A stretch of DNA of 64,000 nucleotides from Arthrobotrys musiformis. Its lineage: Eukaryota; Ascomycota; Orbiliomycetes; Orbiliales; Orbiliaceae. Positions 20,967-33,603 of this stretch are shown here, in pieces; within the stretch, counting starts at the first letter, position 1, and each line of letters opens with the position of its first letter. Under the pieces are notes generated by a model. It made no database searches, was not told the DNA's origin, and was given only the letters and a program-made list of their open reading frames with translations. The stretch covers positions 2,914,001-2,978,000 of the forward strand of contig JAVHJL010000005.1 in NCBI GenBank assembly GCA_036971715.1, in the 5' to 3' direction. Position numbers and translations under genes: made by a program.

Positions 20967-22766
20967 CTATGACTGTGGAGGCCCCTTTGCCTTGGCTAGC
21001 GTCCAATAATTCTCAACCTTGTTCCGTTCCAACAACCTTCTAGCCTCACTCTCTGACTCACACTTATTGGTCGTGAACCTTTTAAATGCTTTGAGCTTCA
21101 AGTCGCCTTCCCATACTAGGGTGCATGTATTCGATTCCGTAGTGGGTGTTGCCTCGCTGACTATCGAGTCCCCTTCTGCGTCCACCCCACCACCTACACC
21201 ATTTTCGTCCCACTTGATCCTCTGCAGCATAAGTTTCTTGTACTTATTTATAGCCCATTCCCCACCCTCCACGACCACCAAATTGAACTTTGGGTTGTTG
21301 ATGCATATACCCGTGAGGGCTAGTTGCTCCGCGTTCTTCCAGATCTTGAACTGGTGGGATGGATTTGTGAGTCTCTCAACTCTGAAAACTAGGCAATGTA
21401 CACCTTTCGCAAGATCCTGTTCTTGGTTGTTGTGTAGTTTGTCCAATTTTTGCTCCTTTGTAAGCTTTCTTTCCGCGTTCGCTGTAAGATGTTTCTCCAA
21501 GCGCTCTGCTACTTGCTTGTTCACCTTCGCCTCGACGGCTGTCGGATCCTTTACAGCCTCGTCTCCCATAACGCGCATCATATTTTTCAACGTAACCTTC
21601 GGAGGCTCCGGAGGTTCAAGACCTAACCTCACTTTAGCCTGGCTTTCTTTGAGTTTGGCCATCCTCGTTTGCAGTCTCGTTTTTTTCTGCTCCTTCTTCG
21701 TCAATGGGAGGGCCTTTGCTGGAGGTATATGCTTTTCCATCGGTGGGTCCAAAAGGATGGGATGTTGAACGTAAACCGTGATAATTGAATCTTGGCTGTC
21801 TATTTTCAGACTATTTGAGTTGACGTCATCGTATGTTCCATTGGAGCAGAGACCTTGGTCCCACCATTCGACATCTGGAGGTTTATCGCGCTGCGGCCTA
21901 TGGTTAGTAATTGTGGTTTCTCTGAGGTAGGACCTTCCACTTACCAGAAACATTTTATCCGTGTCGATGTCTTCCTCGATACCAGCCCGCCTAGCCGCTG
22001 CTGCAATGCGAGCTTTGAGCTCCTCAAGCTGCGCCTGTTTGCGTAGAGCATTGGCTTGTTCAATATACTTTCCCTTTTGATTGAAAACCAACCCTTTCGA
22101 TACACGTGCCTTCTGGTGTGCCCCAGCCCCAGAATTGATAGAAGGATCAAAATAGGGATTTTTCGAGGGTAAAGATTCCCCAGTCGACTTGATCGCCCCA
22201 GCTGTTCTTAAATCCTTGTGTTTAATGGTTATAGATTGCTTGGTTATAACGTCGGCCTTTTGGTTTGCCATGGTTGTTGCGAACTTAGGTCTCATGGCCT
22301 GGCGTCCACGACTAACGCCAGTTGACGTTTCCACCGAATCGGCCAAGAGGGCAGGGTGGATACCGATATCCAAACCCCCTCTCCCTCGACCACCATCCTG
22401 TGGTGCTTCTGTTGATTCCTTGGGTGTAGCGACCGGGGGCGTTGGTGCTTGTTTTGGCGGTGCTGTCGATGTGGCATTACCAACTGCTGCTGCAACTCGG
22501 GCTCGTAGGGCGGCCATCCGATCCATCGGGGCCGAAGCGCTAGCTGGCTGTGGTATTTTTGTAGTGGCAGGGCCACCCGCCCGATTGCCCAGTGATGCAG
22601 CAAGAGCAGCAGCTCGAGCTCGAGCTTCCTCCACCATCCTTTTTTTCTGATCCTGCGCAGACATCGCGGATGACCCAGGCGCGTCCATGCCTCGTGGTTT
22701 CTTGGTAGGAGAACCGGGGATTGGATCTTGCGGCGGGGGACGTTTGAGGGAACTATGCGACGACAT
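20967..22766 (-). CDS. PRP3: U4/U6 snRNP splicing factor Prp3
   Basis: Prp3 holds the U4/U6 snRNA duplex in the tri-snRNP. The continuous frame is 599 aa. The N-terminal third is Ala/Pro-rich and low in complexity. The conserved PRP3 domain follows (KNPYFDPS near residue 205, then PDVEWWD, LTKKEQKKTRLQTRMAKLKE, RLGLEPPEPPKV and NMMRVMGDEAVKDPT). The C-terminal domain contains NPSHQFKIWKNAEQL and the ending WTLAKAKG. A stretch at 21944-21891 has donor GTAAGT, an ACTAAC branch and a CAG acceptor, and is exactly 54 nt with no stop. If spliced, the protein is 581 aa. It converges on ALG9 and is divergent from RPA190. Confidence 0.94.
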   Translation of the reverse strand: MSSHSSLKRPPPQDPIPGSPTKKPRGMDAPGSSAMSAQDQKKRMVEEARARAAALAASLGNRAGGPATTKIPQPASASAPMDRMAALRARVAAAVGNATSTAPPKQAPTPPVATPKESTEAPQDGGRGRGGLDIGIHPALLADSVETSTGVSRGRQAMRPKFATTMANQKADVITKQSITIKHKDLRTAGAIKSTGESLPSKNPYFDPSINSGAGAHQKARVSKGLVFNQKGKYIEQANALRKQAQLEELKARIAAAARRAGIEEDIDTDKMFLVSGRSYLRETTITNHRPQRDKPPDVEWWDQGLCSNGTYDDVNSNSLKIDSQDSIITVYVQHPILLDPPMEKHIPPAKALPLTKKEQKKTRLQTRMAKLKESQAKVRLGLEPPEPPKVTLKNMMRVMGDEAVKDPTAVEAKVNKQVAERLEKHLTANAERKLTKEQKLDKLHNNQEQDLAKGVHCLVFRVERLTNPSHQFKIWKNAEQLALTGICINNPKFNLVVVEGGEWAINKYKKLMLQRIKWDENGVGGGVDAEGDSIVSEATPTTESNTCTLVWEGDLKLKAFKRFTTNKCESESEARRLLERNKVENYWTLAKAKGPPQS

Positions 22767-23143
22767 GGTGAAGATGTGGACGGTCCGCGTCGCGAGCGAT
22801 GGGGGTGATGATGACGATGGTCATGAATAAGTGGTGGTGTTTGATGTTGATTGTGGTGACTGGACGAGTTAGGAAGATGTGTGGTATTATTTGCTTTTCC
22901 TAAGCCCATCTCGAAACGAGCTGCGCTAAAGCGACAATTCAAAAAAAAAAAAAAAAAAAAAAAAAAAGTTGCACGCAAATTCTTTTTTCGCATCTTCCAA
23001 CTTGCGAATCAAAACCACAAATTTAAAGACAACGTCGACGACGACAGCTGAGGGGAAAGATCTCAATTAACAGCATTCGGCCTATCACTCTAACTGGGCG
23101 CTCATCGCTCCTCTTTTCCAATTGCCGCTAAGGCTTCGACAAA
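22767..23143. promoter_or_regulatory. PRP3/RPA190 divergent promoter with poly-A tract
   Basis: The 377-bp region between the two start codons contains a homopolymer of more than 25 A residues on the plus strand at about 22940-22967. Poly(dA:dT) tracts exclude nucleosomes in fungal promoters, so this may serve both genes; that role is inferred. Confidence 0.6.
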
Positions 23144-26100
23144 ATGAATATCTCGAATCCAATATCGTCCGAGATCAATGCTGTGCACTTCGGCTTCCTG
23201 TCCACCAAGGACATTCTCTCGATATCTGTCAAACAGATTGTTAACCCTTCAACGTTCGATGTGAACGGCAACCCAGTGGATGGAGGTCTTTACGACCCCG
23301 CCCTCGGGCCGTTTGGGCGATCGATAGCGTATGTTCGCTCGCCTAGAAATTTGCGAGGCGTGTGGGAATTGGTCGAATGGCTCTGGTTTACGGTGTACTC
23401 TTCAGAGAACGACGAGACCGAGCCCGGGGACGGATGAATGGAGATTTGATTAAGGACGCTAGTGCGCGATGATCTGAATTGCTGGGTCTTCTTTCTTCTT
23501 TCCTTCGACTCGCAAACAGTAGCGCAGTGCTGGCATGTCAGTCTCTGATAAGAAATCCAATCACCACATTCCCGCCGCCATACCCCTACTTTCAGGGCAC
23601 ATTTGACTAACTTGCGTCGCATACGGCCTTCTGTAGATGCTCTACTTGCAATTTGAGCAACGAAAATTGTCCTGGCCATGTCGGTCACATCGCCCTTCCC
23701 ACACCAGTATACCACCCCGTCTTCTTCGACCAAATGTACCGTCTGTTACGTTCCACCTGCGTATACTGCCACCACCTCCGCCTCTCAAGACAAGAAGTCA
23801 ATCTATATACATGCAAACTGCGGTTAATTGACGCAGGTCTCCTTCACGAGAGCGATGACATCGAGCTCGTGGGGTCGAATAAAATCCACCGCTCAGATCA
23901 TGGTCTCTCTACGGCCACCGATGTTGGAGATGTAGTAGAAGATCTTGAGGAAGAGGATGCGGAGACGGTAATAAGAAAGAGGAACAAATATGTTCTTAAG
24001 GCGATTAAGTTGAACCGCAAAGCAAGCCTAAGTTCGACACAAATAATGGCTGTTGCCCAAGCGCGTAGGGCCCTCGTTCATGCATTTTTAAAAGAAATGA
24101 TAGGAAGTCGCAGATGTAGCTCGTGTAAAGGGTATGGACCCCTAAGGTGACCTCTTCTTTTATCTGTAGCACGCTAATGGCTCTAATAGATTATCACCGA
24201 CATATCGAAAGGACGGCTACTCAAAGATCTTCCAGCGCCCGCTCTCGCAGAAGGAACAGCAACAGATGGCTTTGCTCGGCTTAAAGGTGAAGCATAGTTT
24301 GGCGAAGGCGCAAAAGCCCAAACCTACGGATGCAGGAGCCCAGAAGCGAAAGGAAAAAGAGACAATGGAACCTAGACCTATAGTTGAGGCGGCGAGTGAC
24401 TCGGATGTGGAAATGGAGGAAGCAGCGACTCTGTCGGAAGAGCCTGAAAATCCGAAATCCGGGACATTCTTACCTCCTATGGAAGTTCTCCAAAGGCTTA
24501 CGAGTCTCTTTAAAAATGAAACGGAGATACTATCTCTAATATATCGGAACAGCAAGAGTCGGAAAGCGCAGGATGGGAACGCCGCCATGTTCTTCCTACA
24601 AGCGGTCTTAGTACCACCAACTCCATTCCGTGCCCCAAGCTTCGCTGGAAATGAGTTGAACGAGAACCCACAGAACTCAATCCTGAAAAAAATACTCGAC
24701 AGTTCTATCAGGATTCGTGATATTAATGACGCTGCCCGAAGTGAAACCGATAAGCAGGCGGCGTTCGGAAAACTCATTCGAGAATTCATTAACTTGCAGG
24801 ATAATGTGAATCTATTCATTGATTCATCAAAAGGAGGTGGGGCTGTCAGCGCTAGACAAGCGGCCACTATCATTGGTATCAAACAAATACTGGAAAAGAA
24901 GGAGGGTCTTTTCAGAAAAAATATGATGGGGAAGCGTGTCAATTACGCCGCCCGGTCTGTTATTTCGCCGGACCCTAACATCGAAACAAACGAGATTGGC
25001 GTAAGTACAATGCCTTCTAGTTAGCCCGTTACTCGCTAACAATCTCCATACAGGTTCCCCTCGTGTTTGCGAGAAAGCTCACATATCCAGAACCGGTTAC
25101 TCCTCATAATGTCGACGTGATGCGTCAGGCCGTTATGAATGGTCCTAATGTCTGGCCTGGTGCAACTCACATCGAAAACGAAAATGGACGGCTGCAGCGT
25201 CTCCCATTGTCCGCCGAGAGCAGGAAGGCTCTTGCGAACCAGTTGCTTACACCATCGGAGGCTACTCTTAAGTCCTTCAACAAAAAGGTGTATCGACACC
25301 TGAGGAACGGCGATATGGTTATCATGAACCGCCAACCGACGTTGCATAAACCCTCCATGATGGGTCACAAAGCTCGTGTTCTCCCAAAGGAAAACACTAT
25401 TCGTATGCACTACGCCAACTGCAACACTTACAATGCTGATTTCGACGGTGACGAGATGAATATGCATCTCCCTCAGAATGAGAACGCCCGAGCTGAAGCC
25501 CAATACATCGCCAACACCGACTCACAATATCTCGTTCCAACATCAGGAAAGCCACTTCGAGGTTTGATTCAGGATCATATCGTCATGTCTCTCCATATGA
25601 CTCAGCGTGACTCCTTGTTCACAAGGGGGGAATACCAGGAGCTCCTACACGCTTCTCTTCGGCCCGAAGACAAGATGGGAGCTGCGGAGAGAATCCAACT
25701 TCTACCACCAACTGTACTAAAACCTGTAAAGCTATGGACGGGGAAGCAGATTGTAACCACAATTTTGGAGAACATCCGCCCCCATGGGACGACCGCTATT
25801 TCTTTCACTTCAAAAACAAAGGTTCCAGGATCAAGCTGGGCCGAGAAATCAGAGGAAGGAGAAGTAGTTGTTTCCAAGGGCTACTTCGCATGTGGTGTGC
25901 TAGATAAGTCGCAAGTTGGCGCGTCAGCTTATGGCATTGTTCACTCTGTACATGAGCTTTACGGCCCAACTGTAGCAGGAAGCTTCCTGAGTATCCTCGG
26001 TAGGCTTTTTACAAAGCTTCTCCACATGCGGGCATTCTCTTGTGGTATGGAGGATCTGGTATTCGCTCCACAGGGTGACCAGGTCCGACGGAAGACTCTT

Positions 26101-28885
26101 GAGCTAGCTGCATCTGCTGGTACTGAGGTTGCGAGGGGTTTCGTTGAATTGGGCAAGGATTTAGTGGACCCGGGTTCTACCTTGCTATCATCAAAGCTCG
26201 AAGAGGTCTTAAGAAATGACACTAAGCAGCAGACGCTTGACAGCCTCATGGGCTCTAAGGGCCATGAGATAACATCTAAAGTCATCAAACTTTGTCTGCC
26301 AAACTCCCTTGTCAAGCCGTTCCCAAGAAATCAGATGCAGGCCATGACTGTGTCGGGTGCAAAAGGGTCTGATGTCAACGCATCTCAGATTTCTTGCCTT
26401 CTCGGGCAGCAGGTTCTTGAAGGCCGAAGGGTACCGGTTATGATCAGTGGAAAGACTCTTCCCAGCTTCGCACCGTTTGACCCTGGCTTGCGCGCTGGCG
26501 GCTACGTTACAGGCCGTTTCTTGACCGGGATTCGTCCACAGGAATACTATTTCCATGCAATGGCGGGTAGAGAGGGTCTTATCGATACGGCTGTCAAGAC
26601 AAGTCGCTCCGGATACCTTCAGAGATGCTTGATTAAGGGGATGGAGGGGATCCGAACACACTACGACAATTCAGTCCGTGATTCCGATGGTTCTCTCGTC
26701 CAGGTAAATGAAGTCTCTTGTACTCAATGTCATGAAGCCAGACTAATTAATATATCGTATAGTTCTTGTACGGGGAAGACGGTATAGATATCGGAAAGCA
26801 TGCCCATCTTAGCGACTTTACTTTCCATGCTAAGAATCACGAAACATATATCGAGCAGCTGGGGTGTGCAAACCTTACCGATAGACTCGATTTCAATGCG
26901 GCGATGGATTATTCGAAGGAAGTGGCTAAGAAACTCCGCAAGGCGGGACCGTCGTCAGTTACCATTGACCCAGCCATATCGGTGTTCCCACCTGGACGAT
27001 ATGTTGGTAGCGTATCAGAGCGGTTCTCGGGCGACCTCGAAAAGGTACAATCTCACGAAGCTTTATAGCACACCTCTGAAATTTACTAATACAACTTGAT
27101 TTCTTATCTAGTTTGTGAAAGAGAACCCGGGAGAGTGTCTCTCCGACAAGAGGGAGAAAAAAATGTTCAAAAATTTGATGTACCTCAAATACCTACGCTC
27201 GCTGATCAGCCCCGGCGAAGCTGTTGGGATTCTCGCAGGACAGTCTATCGGCGAACCTTCAACCCAGATGACGTTGAACACTTTCCATTTGGCAGGGCAC
27301 GCGGCGAAGAACGTGACATTAGGTATTCCGCGTCTACGTGAAATCGTAATGACCGCTTCCGCGACGATAGCGACCCCGAAGATGACCTTGACATTAAATG
27401 ATCATGTTTCACCGGATCAAGCCGCTATTTTTGCAAAGAGTATCAGCAGATTGAGCTTATCTGAGGTAGTGAAGAGTGTAACGGTCACCGAAACGACAGG
27501 GGAAGGGAAAGGTCACGCCCAAGCAAAAACATATAAGGTCAAGCTAGAATTCTTTCCGTCGGTGGAATACGAAGAAGAGTATAGTACCACGATCCCGGAG
27601 ATATTTCAAGCGATCCAGGAAATGTTTGTTCCAAAGCTTTGCAGGGAAGTCGCCAAGGAATTTAAGAAGATGGCGTCGAATACGGACTCTGTCCCAACGG
27701 TCGGAACAGCCTCTAAGTCTATCAGCGACGGGCAAACCGGTCAGGCCGGGACAGATGCTCACGATGATGACGATCAAGATGTGGCTGACAGCGACGATGA
27801 AGATGGAGAGCAGGACGCAAAACAGAGCTCCCGGAAGGCAGACGCCACAGCGTACGACGAGCCTGATGACGACGAAAAGGGCATTTTAGATGGTATAGAA
27901 GCTGAGGAGGAGGAGGAGGAGGAGGAGGAGGACGATGATTCGTCGAGCGACGGAGGAAGCGAAGATACTGACGGCGGCGAATCAGATGGGCGGGATGGGA
28001 AAGGAGGGCAGCGGGATCTCACAAGGAAGGATGTTGATTCGGCATTTGATGCGTTGAGATCGAATAATTCCGAGCTTTCAGCTTTTTCGTTCGATCGTGC
28101 TGGGGGTAGCTGGTGCCAGATTGACCTTGAGGTGAGTCGCTTACAGGGGGGAGTTAAGACCTGTCGCACGAGGTGTCTCGCTAACAGGTTTTTTTTTTTT
28201 TTTTTTTTTTTCGGCAGTACGCTGCGGAGTCCCCCAAAATCCTGATGATTAATCTGGTGGAGAAAGTGTGTCGTGAAAGCGTGATACATCACCTGCCAGG
28301 AATCAAGACATGCGAGGTAGTAGTCGACGACACGCAGAAGAAGAAGCAGCTGAGCGTGGACGGGGTGAACTTCCACGCCATTTGGGACTACGCTCACGTG
28401 ATAGACACGAGTGCGATCCACTCGAACGATATCGCTGCTGTGTTGCGAGTGTACGGTGTTGAGGGGGCACGCAACACAATTATCCAGGAGATGGACTCCG
28501 TCTTCAAAGGGTGAGTTTCAATTTATCCGTCGATCGGCAAGAAAAAGAATCGGAAGAGTGTAGAGAAAGAAGGAACTGACTGGGGAATTTTGGGGGAATG
28601 ATTAGGCACGGAATCGCAGTGGACACACGGCATTTGAATTTGATAGCGGATATCATGACCCGGAATGGCGGATTCTCGCCGTTCAACCGGACGGGGCTCG
28701 CAGCAGCTGTGTCGCCGTTGATGAAGATGAGCTTCGAGACAACATGCAACTTCCTCAAAGAAGCGAGTCTCGCTTATGATTGCGACGATTTGAGGAGTCC
28801 GAGTGCCAGGATAGTGTTTGGGCGGCTGCAGAACATTGGGACTGGGTCCTTCGGGGTGTTAGTCCCGACGACAACGACGGTTTAG
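23144..28885 (+). CDS. RPA190: RNA polymerase I largest subunit
   Basis: This is the catalytic subunit for 35S pre-rRNA synthesis in the nucleolus. Eight exons give 1671 aa (yeast has 1664): 23144-23328, 23637-24131, 24190-25000, 25054-26703, 26763-27044, 27112-28131, 28218-28510, 28606-28885. The N-terminal zinc site CSTC...CPGHVGH follows exon 1. The Mg2+-binding loop NADFDGDEM lies at about residues 624-632. Trigger-loop and bridge-helix sequences (GEAVGILAGQSIGEPSTQMT, TFHLAGHAAKNVTLGIPRL) are in exon 6. An acidic Glu/Asp run near 27900-27990 corresponds to the Pol I-specific jaw insertion. The end VAVDTRHL-type helix and SFETTCNFLKEA are conserved. Intron 1 is 308 bp, unusually long for this window. 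Every exon junction keeps frame. Confidence 0.96.
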
Positions 28886-31533
28886 TTTAGCTGACATGGC
28901 CACGAGGGATATAACACTTTGGTATTACAATCCATCGGATTTCACGTTACATAACGATAGACACGACCTGCATGAAAAAAAAAAAAAAAAAAAAAGTTAA
29001 GTTAAGTCAAGTGAAGTCGAGCTCCCTGCATTGCATGCATGCGTATGGATACTTTGCTCGAGTCAATTATATTACCTAGGTATGGAGCATAACTAGCAGC
29101 GGCTGAGAGATAAAATATGTGGATTGGATTGGATTGGATTATATTATCTTGTATCATATTATATTAGATAGAGTATCTTTGTATGGAATGCAAGTTATCG
29201 ATCGAGAGTCTGGATTCCCATCAAAAGAAACACACTGGTGCAGTATCTCCATGCCCATGCCCATCTCAGCTCTTTCCCTTCTCTCTTACAGTCTTGACTA
29301 AGGACCTGGATATCCCCTTTATCACCCGAGGAGGGTTTTCGCTAGTTACCCGTTATTTTTAGGCAGCGAATGTAGCGTGGCAGCCAATCTAGACTTCTTT
29401 TTTCCTGTGTGCTCGTGCCTATTCTGCATACATAAATATGTACTTATGTGTGTACAGCCATGCATGCACTCAAGCATACCATGTAACGGTTGCTGCTTAG
29501 TTCTGGCCAGATCCAGACTGTTCAGACCATTGTTTGTCTAGCGTGGCTGCCATTCAAGTCGTACCACTGCGATCGGCGGCTTGCATGTGGCCCAGACCCA
29601 ATCCCAGTCCGATTAAATCCATTTGGTACTTGCTTCCAAGGGGGGAATGGAGTTTTCAGGCCCCAACAGAAAGTTTAGTTTTTTTTTTTTTTTATCCGCC
29701 AGGCTCGTGCGATATTAAAAAATTGATGTTGAGCTCTTCGACCAGCCGGAGAGGGAAGGGGGAAGGAGATCGAGGAATTGGGAGAGAGGCAGCGAGAGGG
29801 AGAGAGAGAGAAATCGAGGGAGTTCAGTTCAGCCTACGGCCTGCATTTTACCGGCGGCGCATTCTCGGTGGAATTGCATATCTCCGGCAGTCCATACGAG
29901 AGGACCTCGAGCCGAATCGTTCAACAGAGTCATGCCATGTCTGGGAATTAACAAAATCGTCGTACGGAGTATTCCCTTTCAGCTTTTTCATGTGCATTCC
30001 TCTCGTGCGTCCGGCTGACCCTTCTTATTCTTTTACGGATGTCTTTTTTGAGTTTTTTTTTTTTTTTAAATGTTTGGATACTTTTGTAAAGTAGGTAGTA
30101 CGTACTTGTGCGTGTACTTGTGCTGAACTTTTATATACTTCTCGTATGAGGGATGGAGTTAAGATAGCTTAATTACCTTATTAGTCAAGGCTCAGGCCGA
30201 CGCTGGCGAAGCTGGCTGATGGATCGATTGTAACCCAGAATGCCGGGTCCATCAATTATGGGTCCTGTGGTCCCATCGGAATCGCCCGACAGGTCCACAG
30301 AACCGCTGTTTCCTTCCTCCCTTTCTTTCTTTCTTTCTTTTTTTTCCCTCCATTCCTTTCGTTTCTCCCCCCCCTCCTCGCTCCTCACTTCCGCCTGTCA
30401 GGCAGGAAAGAAAAAACGTGGTGTCTTGGCTGCACAACGGCCGAAAGGCTTGGCAATAGGCTAGAAGGTGCGACTGCCTTCTAGAACGCGAGCACAGATC
30501 AGAAATAAAAATTTTTCATGCAGGGAACCATGCCGTCGGCTAGTCAGGGATGCTGACTGACCGAGGGAGAGAGGAGGCTATGGTGGGCCCATGCCCATGC
30601 CCACGCCCACCACCACCACGCAGAGCTGGCACTAACTTGATTAGTAGGACACTAGTCGGATTCCGCAGACAGGCCGGACTCTGGTCGGTGTAGCCGTTCT
30701 ATTCTCTGCTCTCGTCCCCCCCTTTGGCACCGAGGAGATACCGTTCTCAGCAATATACCTACATGGTACATTACGACGATGGTGATGATGGATGTTCAAG
30801 GGAATATATATAGTATGGCTATGATTCCGGATTTTGCCTCCTCCATCTCCATTGTCCGGTCCGGTCAGCAAGGCCATCTCATTTGCTCCGGCTGAGTAAA
30901 CGAAAAAGAAGAAGAGAGAAGAAAAGCAAAGAAGACAGAGAGAGAAGACAAGAAGAATATCCAATCACAACCAAAATACCTGCCTATCCTCCAATCTGCA
31001 GGGCGAGATCAAAAGAACCATAACGGAGAAAAAAATACAAGAGCATCGGTCGGCTTTTAAAGGGCTTTGTCATCGTCGGGGCAGAACTCATTCAGAAGCG
31101 CCAAGAGAGCCGGTGACGTCGTTTGGCAGAGCAAAAGCAGGAAAAAAACCAGGCAGGCTCTAATCACCTTACCAAGTTCAAGTGAAGCTTGTATATCCCA
31201 TTCCAGCGGATTGATTCGACTCATTCATCATTATATAATCATTCCATCCGCTTATTTTCTTTTTCTTCTTTCCTTCTTTCCCTGTCCTCCGAATCCTTTA
31301 TTTTCGCCATACGGAAATATATATATACAATTCTCTCGCCACTTCCCCTCCTTCTTCTTCCGACACAATTTCTCCATCTCGACATCTGTTGAACCTCGAA
31401 TCCCCTTCCACAACACATCCAACAACACATTCTTCCCCTTCCACCTGCTTACACAATTACCACACCTCGCAACGCAATCTCAGACATCTTCTTGCCACCA
31501 CAACCTCCTTTCCGGCTTCTACGCCGTCCGATA
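28886..31533. promoter_or_regulatory. Long upstream region of the RPN4-like gene
   Basis: These 2.6 kb contain no convincing gene. The 28976-28995 poly-A follows RPA190. Other simple patches are GATTG repeats (29121-29140), T-runs (29679-29694, 30052-30067), GA-rich sequence (29745-29820) and CTTT repeats (30320-30345). Pyrimidine-rich sequence from about 31240 to 31530 looks like a transcribed leader. A long promoter and leader fit a tightly regulated transcription factor gene. Frames such as 29534-30094 are low in complexity and lack homology I recognise. Confidence 0.55.
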
Positions 31534-33603
31534 ATGATGACTTATACCCAACCTTCATCTTACTCAAACTACGACCACTACAATCCTTCAGATTCTTCAA
31601 ACTTAATCAAGACCAAGTCAGCTTCCCAAGGCTTTTATAGGTCTCCTTCGACCGCCACCTCTCAGGCAAACCCCAGAACACTTCCTTATATATCCTTACA
31701 AAGTGCTTCGGAACCCACATCGCCTGCTACAATCGCCACAACCATTTCTTCTCATTCTACTCCTTCACCGTCGCCTTCGCGGCTGACGAACATGCCAAAT
31801 ACTGCCTCAAATACAGACTTCACCTTGTTTGATGATGCGATGATGGCCGTCGCTCAAGATGTGAATGCTGCAAACTCTACTAAAGGACGAACTGCTCTAG
31901 ACCTAGTGACTTCTTCTTCATCTATGCCCGAAAACCCTGCGACTCTAACAAGCTACGCCCCCACTGGGTTCCCAATAATCGTCTCTCACGACGTCCCATA
32001 CTCGAACTACACACAGTCTGCGATGTATGGTAACTACTCGGGTAACTACTCGAGTCCGGATACCACATCCAACTTCTACACCCTCAGCCAGGACCAGCAA
32101 GTTGCCTCACCGCAGCGAGCACAACCTCAGACAAACACTAGATATCTTCGTCCGGTATCTTATTCCAACAACCAGAACTCGGCTCCCAGGCAGAGATCCA
32201 CATCCTCTCACCTGAACAACGAGGTCGAGCCTGTTGAAAATGTCCCAGCGCTTTCTCCAACCAAGCGCCAGGCAAGCTCCGGATATCTTTCCGGATCTTC
32301 CACTTGTGAGGATCAGAACCTATCCATAAATACATGGCTTGAACAATACTTACGAGCGGGTTCAGATTTACATTCCGCTATGCCCAAGCTAGGCCGGACA
32401 TTTTCGGATGCCATCCAAGACGAGCTGTATACTCCGGAACAAACCCGAGATACCTACACTGCCTCTCAAGGAACTATGGCATCGCCCCAGAAGAAGTCGC
32501 TTGATTCCAAACATTCATTCCCACACATCTTCCACGAGGCGCAACAGCAGCACCAACAAGCCTTCTCCCATAATGGCTCACCTCAACAGTTAGGGAGCCG
32601 GGATCGCTCTCCATTTCGCCACAACTCGCCATTCCACCCGACCAACCATTCGAATATGCCACATGCCATAGATCAAACCCAGTTGGCAATGGCTTTGGCT
32701 CTCGGAGAGCAGATGGGAAAGGGAGTCCAGCAAACCGTTGCCCCAAAGACCATTTCCCCCAGGGAATCTCTTCTAGAATACCAAGAGCCAGAGGGTCGAC
32801 ACAGCCAAATGGGCCTTTTCCCACAAATCCAGGATACAAGAGTAATGGGTCCTCAGGATGACTCAATGAGCAACGGTGGCAGCTTACACGCATCGTCACA
32901 TGACGGGTCCGATTTGGAAGACTACCAAAGCATGGCCACAAGTCGTCGGGCCAGCATGGCAAATTCGACAGTCTCGTCGCATTTAGATGTGCCTAGGTTC
33001 GGCTATATGCAGCAGCCCCCCTTCGACACCATGACTACCAATCCATACTACTACGCCGACACAAATCCTCTTGGCACATCCTCGTTGCCACTAAGCGACA
33101 CATCGAACGTGTACCTCAAGGAGGAAATCCAAAGAAATCCGATCACACGCCCACTGGATACATCGGCTAACACCGGGACTTACACATGCACATTCTCTGG
33201 CTGCGGTCAGAGATTCACAACCTCTACCAAATTGCAAAAGCATAGGCGGGAAGCCCACAGAAAATCCGTTCCCTCAGGAAATAGCGTTTCGAGCGCAGCC
33301 GCTATCGCCTGTAGGAACGCACAACCAGGCCCCCACCGATGCATGAGAGTCAACCCGTCAACCGGGAAGCCATGCAACACAGTTTTCTCCCGGCCTTATG
33401 ATCTGACAAGGCATGAAGACACCATACATAATACGGCCAAGGCGAAGGTGAGGTGTGAAATTTGTGACGACGACAAATTTTTCTCTCGCAGTGATGCCTT
33501 GGTGCGTCACAGAAGGGTAAGCCATCTCATACACAACTCATAATTTCTACTTAGGATCCAGGCTAACAAAAGTGAAATATAGGTGAAGCATGGCATCCAC
33601 TAA
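31534..33603 (+). CDS. RPN4: Rpn4-like C2H2 transcription factor
   Basis: This is a likely regulator of proteasome genes. Two exons, 31534-33516 and 33583-33603, give 667 aa. The final exon has only 21 nt and completes a zinc finger as RHRRVKHGIH; without splicing the second histidine context is lost. The N-terminal 500 residues are Ser/Thr/Gln/Asn-rich and probably disordered, as in activators. The C-terminus has a classical finger (CTFSGCGQRF...HRREAH), an extended one (CMRVNPSTGKPCNTVFSRPY then LTRHEDTIH) and a third (CEICDDDKFFSRSDALVRH). The extended finger with PCN and RPYDLTRHEDTIH is characteristic of Rpn4. ATG codons occur at 31534 and 31537. The Rpn4 assignment rests on the finger region only. 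Confidence 0.85.

Noticed and set aside
18335..28885. Possible functional cluster of RNA-related genes (NAF1, PRP3, RPA190, with RAT1 further on)
   Set aside because: Interleaved ALG9, AROM, USO1 and RasGAP genes and mixed strands argue for chance neighbourhood rather than a cluster.
29534..30094. 186-codon open frame between RPA190 and the RPN4-like gene
   Set aside because: It runs through homopolymers and GA-rich simple sequence, has no domain, and no splice or composition support.
31067..31534. Long frame ending TAATG at the RPN4-like start, like an upstream ORF with stop-start overlap
   Set aside because: It contains no ATG at all, so it is not an ordinary upstream ORF.
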